From Mycolicibacterium confluentis (lineage in GTDB: Bacteria > Actinomycetota > Actinomycetes > Mycobacteriales > Mycobacteriaceae), in the NCBI RefSeq assembly GCF_010729895.1, contig NZ_AP022612.1, positions 744,001-808,000 on the forward strand: a stretch of 64,000 nt of DNA. The letters are read 5' to 3'. The notes below the pieces were generated by a model, which ran no database searches, was not told where the DNA came from, and worked only from the letters and a program-made list of their open reading frames with translations. A program made the translations under genes and the position numbers. Below are positions 24,648-34,328 of the stretch, piece by piece. Within the stretch, counting starts at the first letter, position 1. Each line of letters begins with the position of its first letter.

Positions 24648-25417
24648 ACCAGTTGGTGCCCGAAGAGGTGGCGGCCGAACCCGAAGGCGCCGTGAAGATC
24701 CGAATCGAGGGGCTCAAGAAGTCCTTCGGTGATCTGGTGGTGCTCGACGGCATTGACACCACGGTCAGCAAGGGGGAGGTGGTGTGCGTCATCGGCCCGT
24801 CGGGTTCGGGCAAGTCAACCTTCCTGCGGTGCCTCAACAAACTCGAGGACATCACGGGCGGCAAGGTCACCGTCGACGGCTTCGACCTCACCGACAAGAA
24901 GGTCGACCTGGACAAGGTGCGCCAACACATCGGCATGGTTTTCCAGCACTTCAACCTGTTCCCGCATATGACGGTGATCGAAAACGTCACGCTGGCACCG
25001 CTGTTGACCAAGAAGATGGACAAGGCCGCCGCACGCAAGCGGGCGATGGACCTGCTGGGTCAGGTGGGACTGGCGGAGAAGGCGGACGTCAAGCCCGCGA
25101 CGCTGTCGGGCGGGCAGAAGCAGCGTGTGGCGATCGCCAGGGCGCTCGCGATGAACCCGTCGATCATGTTGTTCGACGAGGCCACCAGCGCACTCGATCC
25201 CGAGATGGTCGGCGATGTGCTGGAGGTGCTGCGGGCGTTGGCGGCCGAGGGCATGACCATGGTCGTGGTGACTCACGAGATGGGCTTCGCGCGTGAGGTG
25301 GCCTCGCGGGTGATCTTCATGGCCGACGGCAACATCGTCGAGGACGCGCCGCCCGCTGAGTTGTTCGACAACCCGAAACACCCGCGGTTGCAGGAGTTTC
25401 TGTCGAAGGTGCTCTAA
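24644..25417 (+). CDS. Amino-acid ABC transporter ATPase (GlnQ type)
   Basis: A 257-residue ATPase with Walker [10 protein letters not shown], signature [15 protein letters not shown], Walker [15 protein letters not shown] and [13 protein letters not shown], all diagnostic of the polar amino-acid (GlnQ/HisP) class. It powers the fused permease encoded just upstream; ATG 24644 overlaps its stop. Glutamine or glutamate is the likely substrate by family. Confidence 0.93.
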   Translation: MNQLVPEEVAAEPEGAVKIRIEGLKKSFGDLVVLDGIDTTVSKGEVVCVIGPSGSGKSTFLRCLNKLEDITGGKVTVDGFDLTDKKVDLDKVRQHIGMVFQHFNLFPHMTVIENVTLAPLLTKKMDKAAARKRAMDLLGQVGLAEKADVKPATLSGGQKQRVAIARALAMNPSIMLFDEATSALDPEMVGDVLEVLRALAAEGMTMVVVTHEMGFAREVASRVIFMADGNIVEDAPPAELFDNPKHPRLQEFLSKVL

Positions 25418-26109
25418 CCGCGGCTGGCCTTCCGGACGGATTCGCAGAGGTTCTCGTCTGTTGCTGAGGGCTGGCCAACCCGGGTCCACCTCGCCTTAGG
25501 CCCCGAGGGGAGGGAGGCGCGCGCGCTCAAGATCGGCGCCGACCTCGCCCGTCGGGTCCGTCTCACGCGTCCGGGTCAGTGTCACCCCCGATCCGCGCCA
25601 GGGTTCATGCCAGGTCAGCGTGAGGCTGCAGGCCGGATAGGCATTCCCGCGTCACCACAGCGAATCAGTCCCGAACATCACCGAAGTTATGCCACGCCGC
25701 GGTTCGTTGGGGCTTCACCCGCCCGCCACGGAATCCTCACCAACCGCGTCCGACGGCCGAACACGCCTCGAAACCGGCTGTGATTTAGCCCTCATTTCGG
25801 GCCTGGAGCGGTAAGAAATACTTATTAAGGAAGCTCGAAGAATTTGATCAAGCCAATTAGCTGACCGATGCGTCGTTGCTGGCTGGACCAGTGTGCCATG
25901 GTTGCCTCCAGCAAACAACACGATTTGATAACGGTGCGTCCTGTGTAATGCCTTAGACATTTACGCGTCATGAGTCGCCACCGCTGCGATGAATGGATTT
26001 CGTGTCTGTGCCGATGACTACACTCGATCAGGATCGGCGCTGAGCATGGCGCTCGAATACGCGGCCAGAGGCGCCGCGACCGGGTTCGCCCGAGGGAGGA
26101 TCAACGACT
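25418..26109. other. Long intergenic region with AT-rich island
   Basis: Nearly 700 bp without a conventional gene. The part to about 25780 is GC-rich; 25496-25651 holds an open minus-strand stretch without start codon that could be gene debris. From about 25780 to 25980 the DNA is markedly AT-rich, with TAAGAAATACTTATTAAGG at 25812-25830. A TACACT -10 candidate (26019-26024) lies nearer the beta-propeller gene. In M. tuberculosis the orthologous Rv1057 promoter is controlled by TrcR, which binds AT-rich DNA, and by MprA/SigE; a similar regulatory role here is inferred. Confidence 0.5.
25825..25899 (-). CDS. Candidate 24-residue small protein
   Basis: ATG 25899 follows a strong ribosome site (TGGAGG, about 5-6 nt spacing) and encodes a 24-residue peptide starting MAHWSSQQRRIGQLIGLIKF and ending in TAA. 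It has a polar-basic N-terminus and a hydrophobic C-terminal half and sits in the AT-rich island upstream of the beta-propeller gene, in antisense orientation. No homolog is known to me; support is the ribosome site and peptide character only. Confidence 0.3.
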   Translation of the reverse strand: MAHWSSQQRRIGQLIGLIKFFELP

Positions 26110-27255
26110 ATGGCAAACAAAGTGGCACCTGTGGACCGAGTGGCTGGAGATGACGCTGAGGCGGCACGAGCTCTTCCTGTGCTGTCGCCGCGCCTCGACC
26201 GCCGGCCTGTCTCTGCCACGTCGCGCGCCGTCGAGGCCGTGATCGCGGCCGACGCTGCTGTCGCCTCTGACGACGTGCGCGCCTTCGCGCCGGTCAGCGC
26301 GGCGACGATCGCCTCCGGGCCCATCACCGCGATGGCCGAACTCGGCGGCAACCTGCTGACCGCCAACTACGCCGACGACACCCTGTCGCTGGTGGCGCGG
26401 CGTGGTCCGCGCCGCGCGGCCACCGTCGCCGACGTCTACGAACCCTTCGCGATCGCCGTCGCCGGCCAGCGTGCCTACGTCACCTCCGTCGAACCGGCCT
26501 ACGACACCATCACGGTGCTCGAACGCGGCGAGGTCTTCGCGCGCATCCCGGTCGCGGGCGCACTGCGTGATGTCGCCGTCAGTCCCGACGGACGCCGGGT
26601 GTACGCCCTGCAGGCCGCCGATTCGGCCGTTCTCCTCGGAGTGATCGATGCCGAGACGCACGAGGTCAGCGACGTCGAACTGGTCGTAGGCCCGCATACC
26701 GTGCCCACCGCGCTCGCGGTCAACCCCACCAACGGACTCGTCTACGTCGCGGCCGTCGACCACACCAGCGGCGTCGTCATGGCGGTCAAGGACGGTCGGG
26801 TCGCCGGCGCCGCGCCCATCCCGTCGATGGTCCGCGACATCGCGGTCAGCCGCGACGGTGCCGTGCTCGTCGCCGTCAGCGATGACGATGAGTTCGGCGG
26901 CGTCATCGACTTCCTGGACGCCAAGACCCTGCAGATCACCGGCACCATCGAACTCGACGGGGCGGCCGCGCAGGTGTCGCTGAGCGCCGACGGCGAGCGG
27001 GCCTATGTCGTCAGCGGTGACCACGTCACCGTCATCTGCACCGCGACGCGCCACATCATCGACCGCATCGATGCCGGCGTCGAACTGTCGGCCGCGCTGG
27101 AGAGCAGCGACGGCGTGCATCTGTTCGTCTCCGACAACTCCGGGCGGGTGACCACCTACGAGGTCAACGTCACCACCAACCAGGCGATCGCGCAGATCTT
27201 CGACGCTGCCGTCATCGACGTGCCGATGCGGGAGCTGCAGGCTGCAGGCTTCTGA
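26110..27255 (+). CDS. Seven-bladed beta-propeller protein (Rv1057-like)
   Basis: A 381-residue YncE/NHL-type beta-propeller: repeated blades with patterns VAVSPDGRRVYALQAADSAV, LAVNPTNGLVYVAAVDHTSG, IAVSRDGAVLVAVSDDDEFG and VSLSADGERAYVVSGDH. It has no signal peptide. It matches M. tuberculosis Rv1057 in fold and gene neighbourhood (next to fadD14). Probably a binding or scaffold protein of the envelope-stress response; ligand unknown. ATG 26110 is preceded by GGGAGG. Confidence 0.9.
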   Translation: MANKVAPVDRVAGDDAEAARALPVLSPRLDRRPVSATSRAVEAVIAADAAVASDDVRAFAPVSAATIASGPITAMAELGGNLLTANYADDTLSLVARRGPRRAATVADVYEPFAIAVAGQRAYVTSVEPAYDTITVLERGEVFARIPVAGALRDVAVSPDGRRVYALQAADSAVLLGVIDAETHEVSDVELVVGPHTVPTALAVNPTNGLVYVAAVDHTSGVVMAVKDGRVAGAAPIPSMVRDIAVSRDGAVLVAVSDDDEFGGVIDFLDAKTLQITGTIELDGAAAQVSLSADGERAYVVSGDHVTVICTATRHIIDRIDAGVELSAALESSDGVHLFVSDNSGRVTTYEVNVTTNQAIAQIFDAAVIDVPMRELQAAGF

Positions 27256-27265
27256 GCCGAGCGGG

Positions 27266-27562
27266 TCAGCCGCTGCAGTTCAGTGAGACGGTGATCGTCT
27301 GCCGCAGCGTGACCGTGCCCGTCAGGTCCATGTCGTCGCGTTCGTCACCCAACGGCATCCGCGAGATGGACTGCGGATTGCGCACCCCGGTGACCACACA
27401 GCTGTCGAGGTTCCCCGAACCGACGCGGTCGATGATCACGCTGTAGCCCTGCGCGCGCAGGTCATTGATCACGTCGCGGGCCGACTCGTCGGCCCAGGCC
27501 GTGGCGGCGGAGGCCAGCATTCCCACCGCGGCGACCGCAACGGCGACGGCTGCTGATCGCAT
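27266..27562 (-). CDS. Small exported protein with two conserved cysteines (paralog of 22705-23010)
   Basis: A 98-residue protein with a signal peptide ending near ATAWA and a mature domain with INDLRAQGYSVIIDRVG, LDSCVVTGVRN and the C-terminus ITVSLNCSG. The motif order is the same as in the gene at 22705-23010. The two Cys probably pair. ATG 27562 has GGAGG 5 nt upstream. Convergent with the beta-propeller gene, 10 bp apart. Confidence 0.82.
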   Translation of the reverse strand: MRSAAVAVAVAAVGMLASAATAWADESARDVINDLRAQGYSVIIDRVGSGNLDSCVVTGVRNPQSISRMPLGDERDDMDLTGTVTLRQTITVSLNCSG

Positions 27563-27631
27563 GTTTCCTCCAAGGGGTCCCACGGTGACAGTCTTCTCTA
27601 TATATCGTGCAGAGCCGCCGATTCGTTCCCG

Positions 27632-27967
27632 TCAGGCGCCCCGCGGCGCGTACATGATCACCGAAACGCCGACCAGGCAGATCAGTGCACCGATGACGTC
27701 CCACCGGTCCGGCCGGAAGCCGTCCAACACCATCGCCCAGGCCAGCGAGCCCGCGACGAACACCCCGCCGTAAGCGGCCAGGATCCGGCCGAAGTTGGCA
27801 TCGGGCTGGAGGGTGGCCACGAACCCGTAGGCGCCCAACGCCACCACGCCCAGGCCGGCCCATGCCCATCCGCGCTGCTCACGCACGCCCTGCCAGACCA
27901 GCCAGGCGCCGCCGATCTCGAACAGGGCGGCGACGACGAAGAGCAATACGGACTTCGTTATGGTCAC
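27632..27967 (-). CDS. YnfA/UPF0060 family membrane protein
   Basis: A 111-residue protein with four membrane helices and the family motifs [34 protein letters not shown] and [17 protein letters not shown]. It is SMR-like in topology; the family has been linked to cation or drug efflux, but the function is not settled. The start is GTG 27967, which gives the normal family N-terminus ([10 protein letters not shown]). Confidence 0.88.
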   Translation of the reverse strand: MTITKSVLLFVVAALFEIGGAWLVWQGVREQRGWAWAGLGVVALGAYGFVATLQPDANFGRILAAYGGVFVAGSLAWAMVLDGFRPDRWDVIGALICLVGVSVIMYAPRGA

Positions 27968-28019
27968 CGGCGATAGCGTAGGCCAACAGCGTGCGCGTGC
28001 TGAGAGTTCGGAGGCAGCC

Positions 28020-29648
<1,629 letters not shown>

Positions 29649-29686
29649 GGCCATGTACATCGCGGGCGCTTCACGCTATGAATGAC

Positions 29687-29700
29687 TGGAACGTGTTCTA
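29687..29700. promoter_or_regulatory. KstR-consensus operator
   Basis: The 14-mer TGGAACGTGTTCTA fits the KstR consensus TNNAACNNGTTNNA at every fixed position, with flanks extending the dyad (ACTGG...CTAGT). It ends 19 bp before ATG 29720 and lies within the promoter of the Rv1059-like operon. KstR is the TetR repressor of mycobacterial cholesterol catabolism, so the operon may respond to steroid-derived acyl-CoA. Confidence 0.6.
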
Positions 29701-29719
29701 GTTGCGGCGAGGAGGCCTG

Positions 29720-30778
29720 ATGGCGTTGAAGGTCGTGCAGTGGGCCACCGGTGGCGTGGGCGTGGCGGCGATCAAGGGAGTCCTCGACCACCCCGACCTC
29801 GAACTCGTCGGCGCTTGGGTGCATTCGGCGGCGAAGAAGGGGCGCGACGTCGGCGATATCGTCGGTGTCGGACCTCTGGGCGTGACCGCCACCGACAGCA
29901 TCGACGAGATCCTGGCGTTGGACGCCGACGCCGTGATCTACGCGCCCCTGATGGCCAACCCCGACGAGGTGGCCGCCCTGCTGCGCTCCGGCAAGAACGT
30001 GGTCACCCCCGTCGGATGGCTCTACCCCAGCGCCAAGCAGGCCGCGCCGATGCGCGAGGCCGCGGTCGCGGGCAACGCCACCCTGCACGGCACGGGCATC
30101 GCCCCCGGGGGCATCAGCGAGAAGTTCCCGCTGCTGCTGTCGGCGATGTCCACCGGCGTGACATTCGTTCGCGCAGAGGAGTTCTCCGATCTGCGCACCT
30201 ATGAGGCCCCCGACGTCGTGCGGCACGTGATGGGGTTCGGTGACACCCCCGACAAGGCGCTCAGCGGGCCCATGCAGAAGATGCTCGACGGCGGCTTCAT
30301 CCAGGCGGTCAAGATGGTCACCGACCAGATCGGGTTCGACGCCGACCCCAGGATCCGCGCGACTCAGGAGATCGCGGTCGCCACCGCGCCCATCGAGTCG
30401 CCGATCGGCGTCATCGAAGCCGGTCAGGTCGCTGGGCGAAAGTTCCACTGGGAGGCCCTCGTCGGCGACGAACCCGTCGTCCGCGTGACGGTCAACTGGC
30501 TCATGGGTGAGGAGAACCTCGATCCGCCTTGGACTTTCGGTCCGGCCGGACAGCGGTACGAGATGGAGGTGCGCGGCGAACCGGACTTCACCGTGACCGT
30601 CAAGGGCTTCCAGGGGGAGATCGGCGATGACGTGGAGTCGGGGGTCGTGGCGACCGCGGCGCACTGCGTGAACGCGGTGCCCGCGGTGTGCGCCGCGCCG
30701 CCGGGGGTGGCGACATACCTCGACCTGCCGCTGTACTCGGGCCGGTCGGCACCCAGACTCGCTCGGGCGCGAGGCTAG
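29720..30778 (+). CDS. Dihydrodipicolinate reductase-like NAD(P)-binding protein (Rv1059-like)
   Basis: A 352-residue oxidoreductase with an N-terminal Rossmann fold (KVVQWATGGVGVAAIKGVLD) and YAPLMANPDEVAALLRSGKN, typical of the DapB-N/amine dehydrogenase-like group common in mycobacteria. These proteins are annotated by fold only; the substrate is unknown. GAGGAGG gives ATG 29720 as start. First gene of a likely operon with the SRPBCC and patatin genes; the KstR-type operator sits directly upstream. Confidence 0.85.
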   Translation: MALKVVQWATGGVGVAAIKGVLDHPDLELVGAWVHSAAKKGRDVGDIVGVGPLGVTATDSIDEILALDADAVIYAPLMANPDEVAALLRSGKNVVTPVGWLYPSAKQAAPMREAAVAGNATLHGTGIAPGGISEKFPLLLSAMSTGVTFVRAEEFSDLRTYEAPDVVRHVMGFGDTPDKALSGPMQKMLDGGFIQAVKMVTDQIGFDADPRIRATQEIAVATAPIESPIGVIEAGQVAGRKFHWEALVGDEPVVRVTVNWLMGEENLDPPWTFGPAGQRYEMEVRGEPDFTVTVKGFQGEIGDDVESGVVATAAHCVNAVPAVCAAPPGVATYLDLPLYSGRSAPRLARARG

Positions 30779-30787
30779 CATCGGGTC

Positions 30788-31261
30788 ATGGCCACCCCCC
30801 ACGTCATGGAACAGTCGCGCGCGGTTCCAGTGGATGTCGACACCGCGTTCACACGCACCCTGCCGATGCCCCTGCCCACCCTCTTCCGCAGGTGGTACGG
30901 GCCGATCACGCCGGTGAAGGCCGTGCTGGATCAGACCGGCGAATGGGACAGCGCGGGGTTGACCCGCACCGTGGTCCAGGTGGGCGGCGGCACCATGCGG
31001 GAGAAGCTGACCGTCGTCGACCCGCCGAACGTGTTCGGATACACCCTGTCTGACGTCACCGGCCCGCTGTCGCCGCTGGTGGACCACATCGACGGGGAGT
31101 GGCGCTTCACCCCCGTCGGCACCGGAACCCTGGTGACGTGGCGCTGGACGGTGCACCCGAAATCCACGGCGGCCGGCCTCGCGCTGCCGGTGTTCGCCAG
31201 GATCTGGCGGGGATTCGCGCGGCAGAGCCTGGAGCAGCTGTCCGACGAGCTGCTGCGGTGA
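30788..31261 (+). CDS. SRPBCC-like protein (Rv1060-like)
   Basis: A 157-residue protein with the SRPBCC pattern: VDVDTAFTRTLPMPLPTLFR, VVDPPNVFGYTLSDVTGPLS, GEWRFTPVGTGTLVTWRWTV and a C-terminal helix RIWRGFARQSLEQLSDELL. It is likely a hydrophobic-ligand binder. A TAGCAT box (30776-30781), overlapping the previous stop codon, is 6 nt from the ATG, so an internal leaderless transcript is possible. Its stop overlaps the patatin GTG. Confidence 0.82.
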   Translation: MATPHVMEQSRAVPVDVDTAFTRTLPMPLPTLFRRWYGPITPVKAVLDQTGEWDSAGLTRTVVQVGGGTMREKLTVVDPPNVFGYTLSDVTGPLSPLVDHIDGEWRFTPVGTGTLVTWRWTVHPKSTAAGLALPVFARIWRGFARQSLEQLSDELLR

Positions 31262-32115
31262 CGCGGCGCCGCGCCCTGGTGCTCGCCGGCGGCGGCATCG
31301 CGGGAATCGCTTGGGAGACAGGTGTTCTTGCCGGAATCGCCGACGAACATCCCGACGCCGCGGCGGCACTGCTGGCCGCCGATGTCCTGGTCGGCACCTC
31401 GGCTGGGTCCACGGTGTCGGCCCAATTGGGCAGCGGGTTGAGCCTGCAGGACCTGTTCGAGCGTCAGGTGTCCGGCGAGTCCCGTGAGATCGCTTCGGGT
31501 GTCGCGGTGGACGACATCGCCGGACTGTTCCTGTCGGCGATGACGACGCCGGGCGCGACCAGAGCGCAGAAGCTGCAGAAGATCGGTGCCGTCGCAGCAG
31601 GTGCCGCGACCGTGGCCGAACCGGTGCGCCGCGCGGTGATCGCCCATCGCCTGCCGTCGCATCGGTGGCCCGATCATGACCTGCGGATCACCGCGGTCGA
31701 CATCGACACTGGTGAGTTGGTGGTCTTCACCCGGGAATCGGGCGTCGAGTTGGTGGATGCCGTCGCCGCAAGCTGCGCGGTGCCGGGTGCGTGGCCGCCC
31801 GTGACGATCGGCGATCGGCGGTACATGGACGGCGGGGTGGCCAGTTCGGTCAACATGGCCGTCGCCCAGGACTGCGAGTCCGCTGTGGCGCTGGTGCCGT
31901 CGGGTATCGACGCGCCGTCGGTGTGGGAGCAGGGCACCGCCGAGGAGATCGACGCCTTCCCGGGCGCGACGCTCGCGGTGTTCGCCGACGCAGAATCGCT
32001 CGCGGCCTTCGGACGCAACCCCCTGGACCCCGCGTGCCGCACACCGTCGGCGCAGGCCGGTCGGGCCCAGGGCCGCCGGGAGGCCGCCCGCGTCGCCGCG
32101 TTCCTAGGACTCTGA
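31258..32115 (+). CDS. Patatin-like phospholipase (Rv1062-like)
   Basis: A 285-residue patatin: oxyanion-hole glycines ALVLAGGGIAGIAWETGVL, nucleophile Ser in GTSAG and catalytic Asp in DGGVASSVNM. It hydrolyses acyl esters of lipids; the substrate is unknown. GTG 31258 overlaps the previous stop (GTGA). Its 3' end overlaps the convergent second patatin gene by 12 bp. Confidence 0.9.
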   Translation: MTRRRALVLAGGGIAGIAWETGVLAGIADEHPDAAAALLAADVLVGTSAGSTVSAQLGSGLSLQDLFERQVSGESREIASGVAVDDIAGLFLSAMTTPGATRAQKLQKIGAVAAGAATVAEPVRRAVIAHRLPSHRWPDHDLRITAVDIDTGELVVFTRESGVELVDAVAASCAVPGAWPPVTIGDRRYMDGGVASSVNMAVAQDCESAVALVPSGIDAPSVWEQGTAEEIDAFPGATLAVFADAESLAAFGRNPLDPACRTPSAQAGRAQGRREAARVAAFLGL

Positions 32116-33075
32116 CCCGCGGCCTTCCAGGTTGTCGAGCGCCGTTTCGGCCAGTTCGCGGCCGATCTCGATGACCTCGCTCGCGCGGTGGAAGTCCAGG
32201 CTCCGGCACACCGTGCGGGGCACCTCGATCAGCAGATCGGGCGGATAAGCGGCCAGGGTGTGCCGTGCCAACGCGGCCTGCGCGATGTCGATCGTCCGGT
32301 TCATCACCTCGAAACCACCGAGTTTGGGCACCAGGGGAGCCGCCTGCTCATTGAAGGACTCCTCGCTGTCCTCCTCGCTGGAGACGAACCGGCCCAACAC
32401 ATTTCGACCGGTCTGCGTGTCCAGCACCGACCGTGCGGCCTTGGTGTCCAGCAACGACGACGTGCTGCGCCACATGCGGCTCAACCGCTCGGCACTGGGC
32501 CGCGGTTCCCGCTCACCACGACGGACCTCCGGATCGGCACCAGCCAGGCTGATTGCGATCGTGACATCGGCGTTGACGGACGCGATCGGCGCCATCGGGA
32601 TGGGATCCAGAATTCCGCCGTCGGCGAGCAGTCGCCCGTCCACCACATGGGGTGCGATGAGGCCGGGGATCGCGATCGAGGCCCGGATGGCGTCGTCGAC
32701 CGGCCCTCGCTGAATCCACACCGACTTGCCGGTGATCAGGTCGGTGGCCACCGAGGTGTACGGGATCGGCAGATCCTCGACGCAGACATCGCCGAGGATC
32801 TCCCGCACAGCGTCCAGGATCTTGCCCGCCCGGAGCACCCCCGCGGCCGTGATCGAGGGGTCCAGCAGTCGCAGCACCGCGCGCTGCGTCAGCGAACTGG
32901 CCCAAGTGGTGTACTCGTCGAGTCTGCCCGCTGCCTGCAGGCCGCCGACCAGGGCGCCCATCGACGACCCCGCGATGCCGACGATCTCATGCCCGCGTTC
33001 GTGAAGCTCCTCGATGACCCCGATGTGGGCATAGCCGCGCGCCCCGCCACTGCCCAGGGCCAACGCCACCCGCAT
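32104..33075 (-). CDS. Patatin-like phospholipase, RssA/NTE type (Rv1063c-like)
   Basis: A 323-residue patatin with VALALGSGGARGYAHIGVIE, nucleophile elbow GSSMG (Ser in IAGSSMGALVGG) and the dyad Asp in DGRLLADGGILDPIP. The C-terminal third (HTLAAYPPDLLIEVPRTVCR) is typical of NTE/RssA proteins. It is not closely similar to the adjacent patatin, so the pair is not a recent duplication. Divergent start region with LpqV beyond. Confidence 0.9.
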   Translation of the reverse strand: MRVALALGSGGARGYAHIGVIEELHERGHEIVGIAGSSMGALVGGLQAAGRLDEYTTWASSLTQRAVLRLLDPSITAAGVLRAGKILDAVREILGDVCVEDLPIPYTSVATDLITGKSVWIQRGPVDDAIRASIAIPGLIAPHVVDGRLLADGGILDPIPMAPIASVNADVTIAISLAGADPEVRRGEREPRPSAERLSRMWRSTSSLLDTKAARSVLDTQTGRNVLGRFVSSEEDSEESFNEQAAPLVPKLGGFEVMNRTIDIAQAALARHTLAAYPPDLLIEVPRTVCRSLDFHRASEVIEIGRELAETALDNLEGRGSES

Positions 33076-33115
33076 CAGTCCATTGTTACGGGTTGTCGGC
33101 CCCCGGCGGGACCGC

Positions 33116-33553
33116 TCAGCCGCACTGACCCTCGGCGGCGCCGTTGACTGCGAGGATGACCCCGGCCTGTTGGGCCGGGGTCAACTCGGCCCACGGGGTG
33201 TTGAAGTTGCCCGGATCCTGGAAGCCGGGCTGCTGCAGAACCTGCAGATACGGCTCGACGAGGACCGTCGGGTCGCCGCCCTGGGCATCCATCCACGTCT
33301 TGGCGGCCAGGCACGCCTGCCCGTATTGAGACTCCTCGGCGTCCGAGGGCACATCGACGCGTGTGGTGACGCCGCCGGGGGACACGCCGACGGCGTCGGG
33401 CGGCGTCGGTTCCGGGGGCAGCGGTGTCCACTCGGCGGTGGTCGTCGTCGTGCTGGTCGCCGCGGTGTGGTCCTGATCAGACGCACAGCCCGCGCTCATC
33501 AGCGCCGACGTGGCCGCGACACCGAAGACGAGCAAGGTGGAGTTCCTGCGCAT
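33116..33553 (-). CDS. lpqV: Lipoprotein LpqV
   Basis: A 145-residue lipoprotein: signal peptide with lipobox MSAGC (Cys23), a Thr/Pro-rich linker and a globular part with two cysteines (YGQACLAAKTWMDAQGG and the C-terminal GQCG). It matches M. tuberculosis LpqV in position and character. Function unknown; anchored on the outer face of the cytoplasmic membrane. The ATG lies 7 nt after TAGATT, so the message is probably leaderless. Confidence 0.85.
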   Translation of the reverse strand: MRRNSTLLVFGVAATSALMSAGCASDQDHTAATSTTTTTAEWTPLPPEPTPPDAVGVSPGGVTTRVDVPSDAEESQYGQACLAAKTWMDAQGGDPTVLVEPYLQVLQQPGFQDPGNFNTPWAELTPAQQAGVILAVNGAAEGQCG

Positions 33554-33673
33554 GCCATCCAATCTAGGCAACCGGTGCCGTACCCCGGCACGCGACCTGC
33601 AAGTTGTCAGGTTCACCGTGAGGTTAATTCGCGCAGCTTTCCGGCCCTCGGTTCGCTGTGCCACACTGGCCGC

Positions 33674-33718
33674 ATGACGCAGTACGAAGAGACCCGGGAG
33701 TGTTGTCCGGCCCGTTGA
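33674..33718 (+). CDS. Cysteine-containing leader peptide upstream of cysteine dioxygenase (14 aa)
   Basis: ATG 33674 opens a 14-codon frame, MTQYEETRECCPAR, ending 43 bp before the cysteine dioxygenase gene. A CACACT -10 candidate (33662-33667) sits 6 nt upstream, so the ORF would be leaderless, like the polycysteine attenuator ORFs known in M. smegmatis. Two adjacent Cys codons near the stop ahead of a cysteine-degrading enzyme fit sensing of cysteinyl-tRNA supply. Confidence 0.6.
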   Translation: MTQYEETRECCPAR

Positions 33719-33761
33719 TCGCCGGCCCTTCCGATTCCCCGTCTCTCCAGGAGTACTTGTC

Positions 33762-34328
33762 ATGACCGCCCCTGCGGTGTCCCACCCTGTTGTTTCCTCC
33801 GGCGTCGTGCCCGCCGTTTCCAATCCGACCCGGTTGCGCCTGCCCGACCTGCTGCACGCGACCGACCGCGCCGCCGCCGACTTCCTCGACGGCGTCTACG
33901 ACCATCTGCTGCCGCCCGGTGGCGTCCCCGTCGATGACCGTTGGTACGTCCGCCTCCGCGGCGACGACGATCTCGACGTCTGGCTGATCAGCTGGGCGCC
34001 CGGGCATCCGACCGAACTCCACGACCACGCCGGCTCGCTGGGTGCGCTCACCGTGCTCTCCGGCGCGCTCAACGAATTCCGTTGGGATGGTGATGAACTG
34101 CGTCGCCGTCGGCTGGATGCCGGCGACCAGGCCGCGTTCCCGCTGGGCTGGGTGCACGACGTCGTGTGGGCGCCCACCGCCGTGCAGTCCGCGCCGCGCC
34201 AGTCGACGCTGAGCGTGCACGCGTACTCGCCGCCGCTGACCGCGATGTCCTACTACGAGGTCACGGGCAAGGGTCGGCTCAAGCGCGTGCGCACGGAGCT
34301 CACCGACCAGCCCGAAGGCAACGCGTGA
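33762..34328 (+). CDS. Cysteine dioxygenase family protein (Rv1065-like)
   Basis: A 188-residue cupin of the type I cysteine dioxygenase family. The iron-binding motif is HPTELHDHAGSLGALTVLSG (HxH plus Glu in the first cupin motif), with a later His (WVHDVVW) as third ligand. Cysteine dioxygenase converts cysteine to cysteine sulfinate; bacterial relatives also take 3-mercaptopropionate, so the thiol substrate is not certain. Followed by a rhodanese with a 4-nt overlap. The ribosome site AGGAG precedes ATG 33762. Confidence 0.88.
   Translation: MTAPAVSHPVVSSGVVPAVSNPTRLRLPDLLHATDRAAADFLDGVYDHLLPPGGVPVDDRWYVRLRGDDDLDVWLISWAPGHPTELHDHAGSLGALTVLSGALNEFRWDGDELRRRRLDAGDQAAFPLGWVHDVVWAPTAVQSAPRQSTLSVHAYSPPLTAMSYYEVTGKGRLKRVRTELTDQPEGNA

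Noticed and set aside
25496..25651. Minus-strand open stretch reading like a protein C-terminus
   Set aside because: It has no start codon and is preceded in frame by a stop; too short and unrecognised to call a pseudogene.
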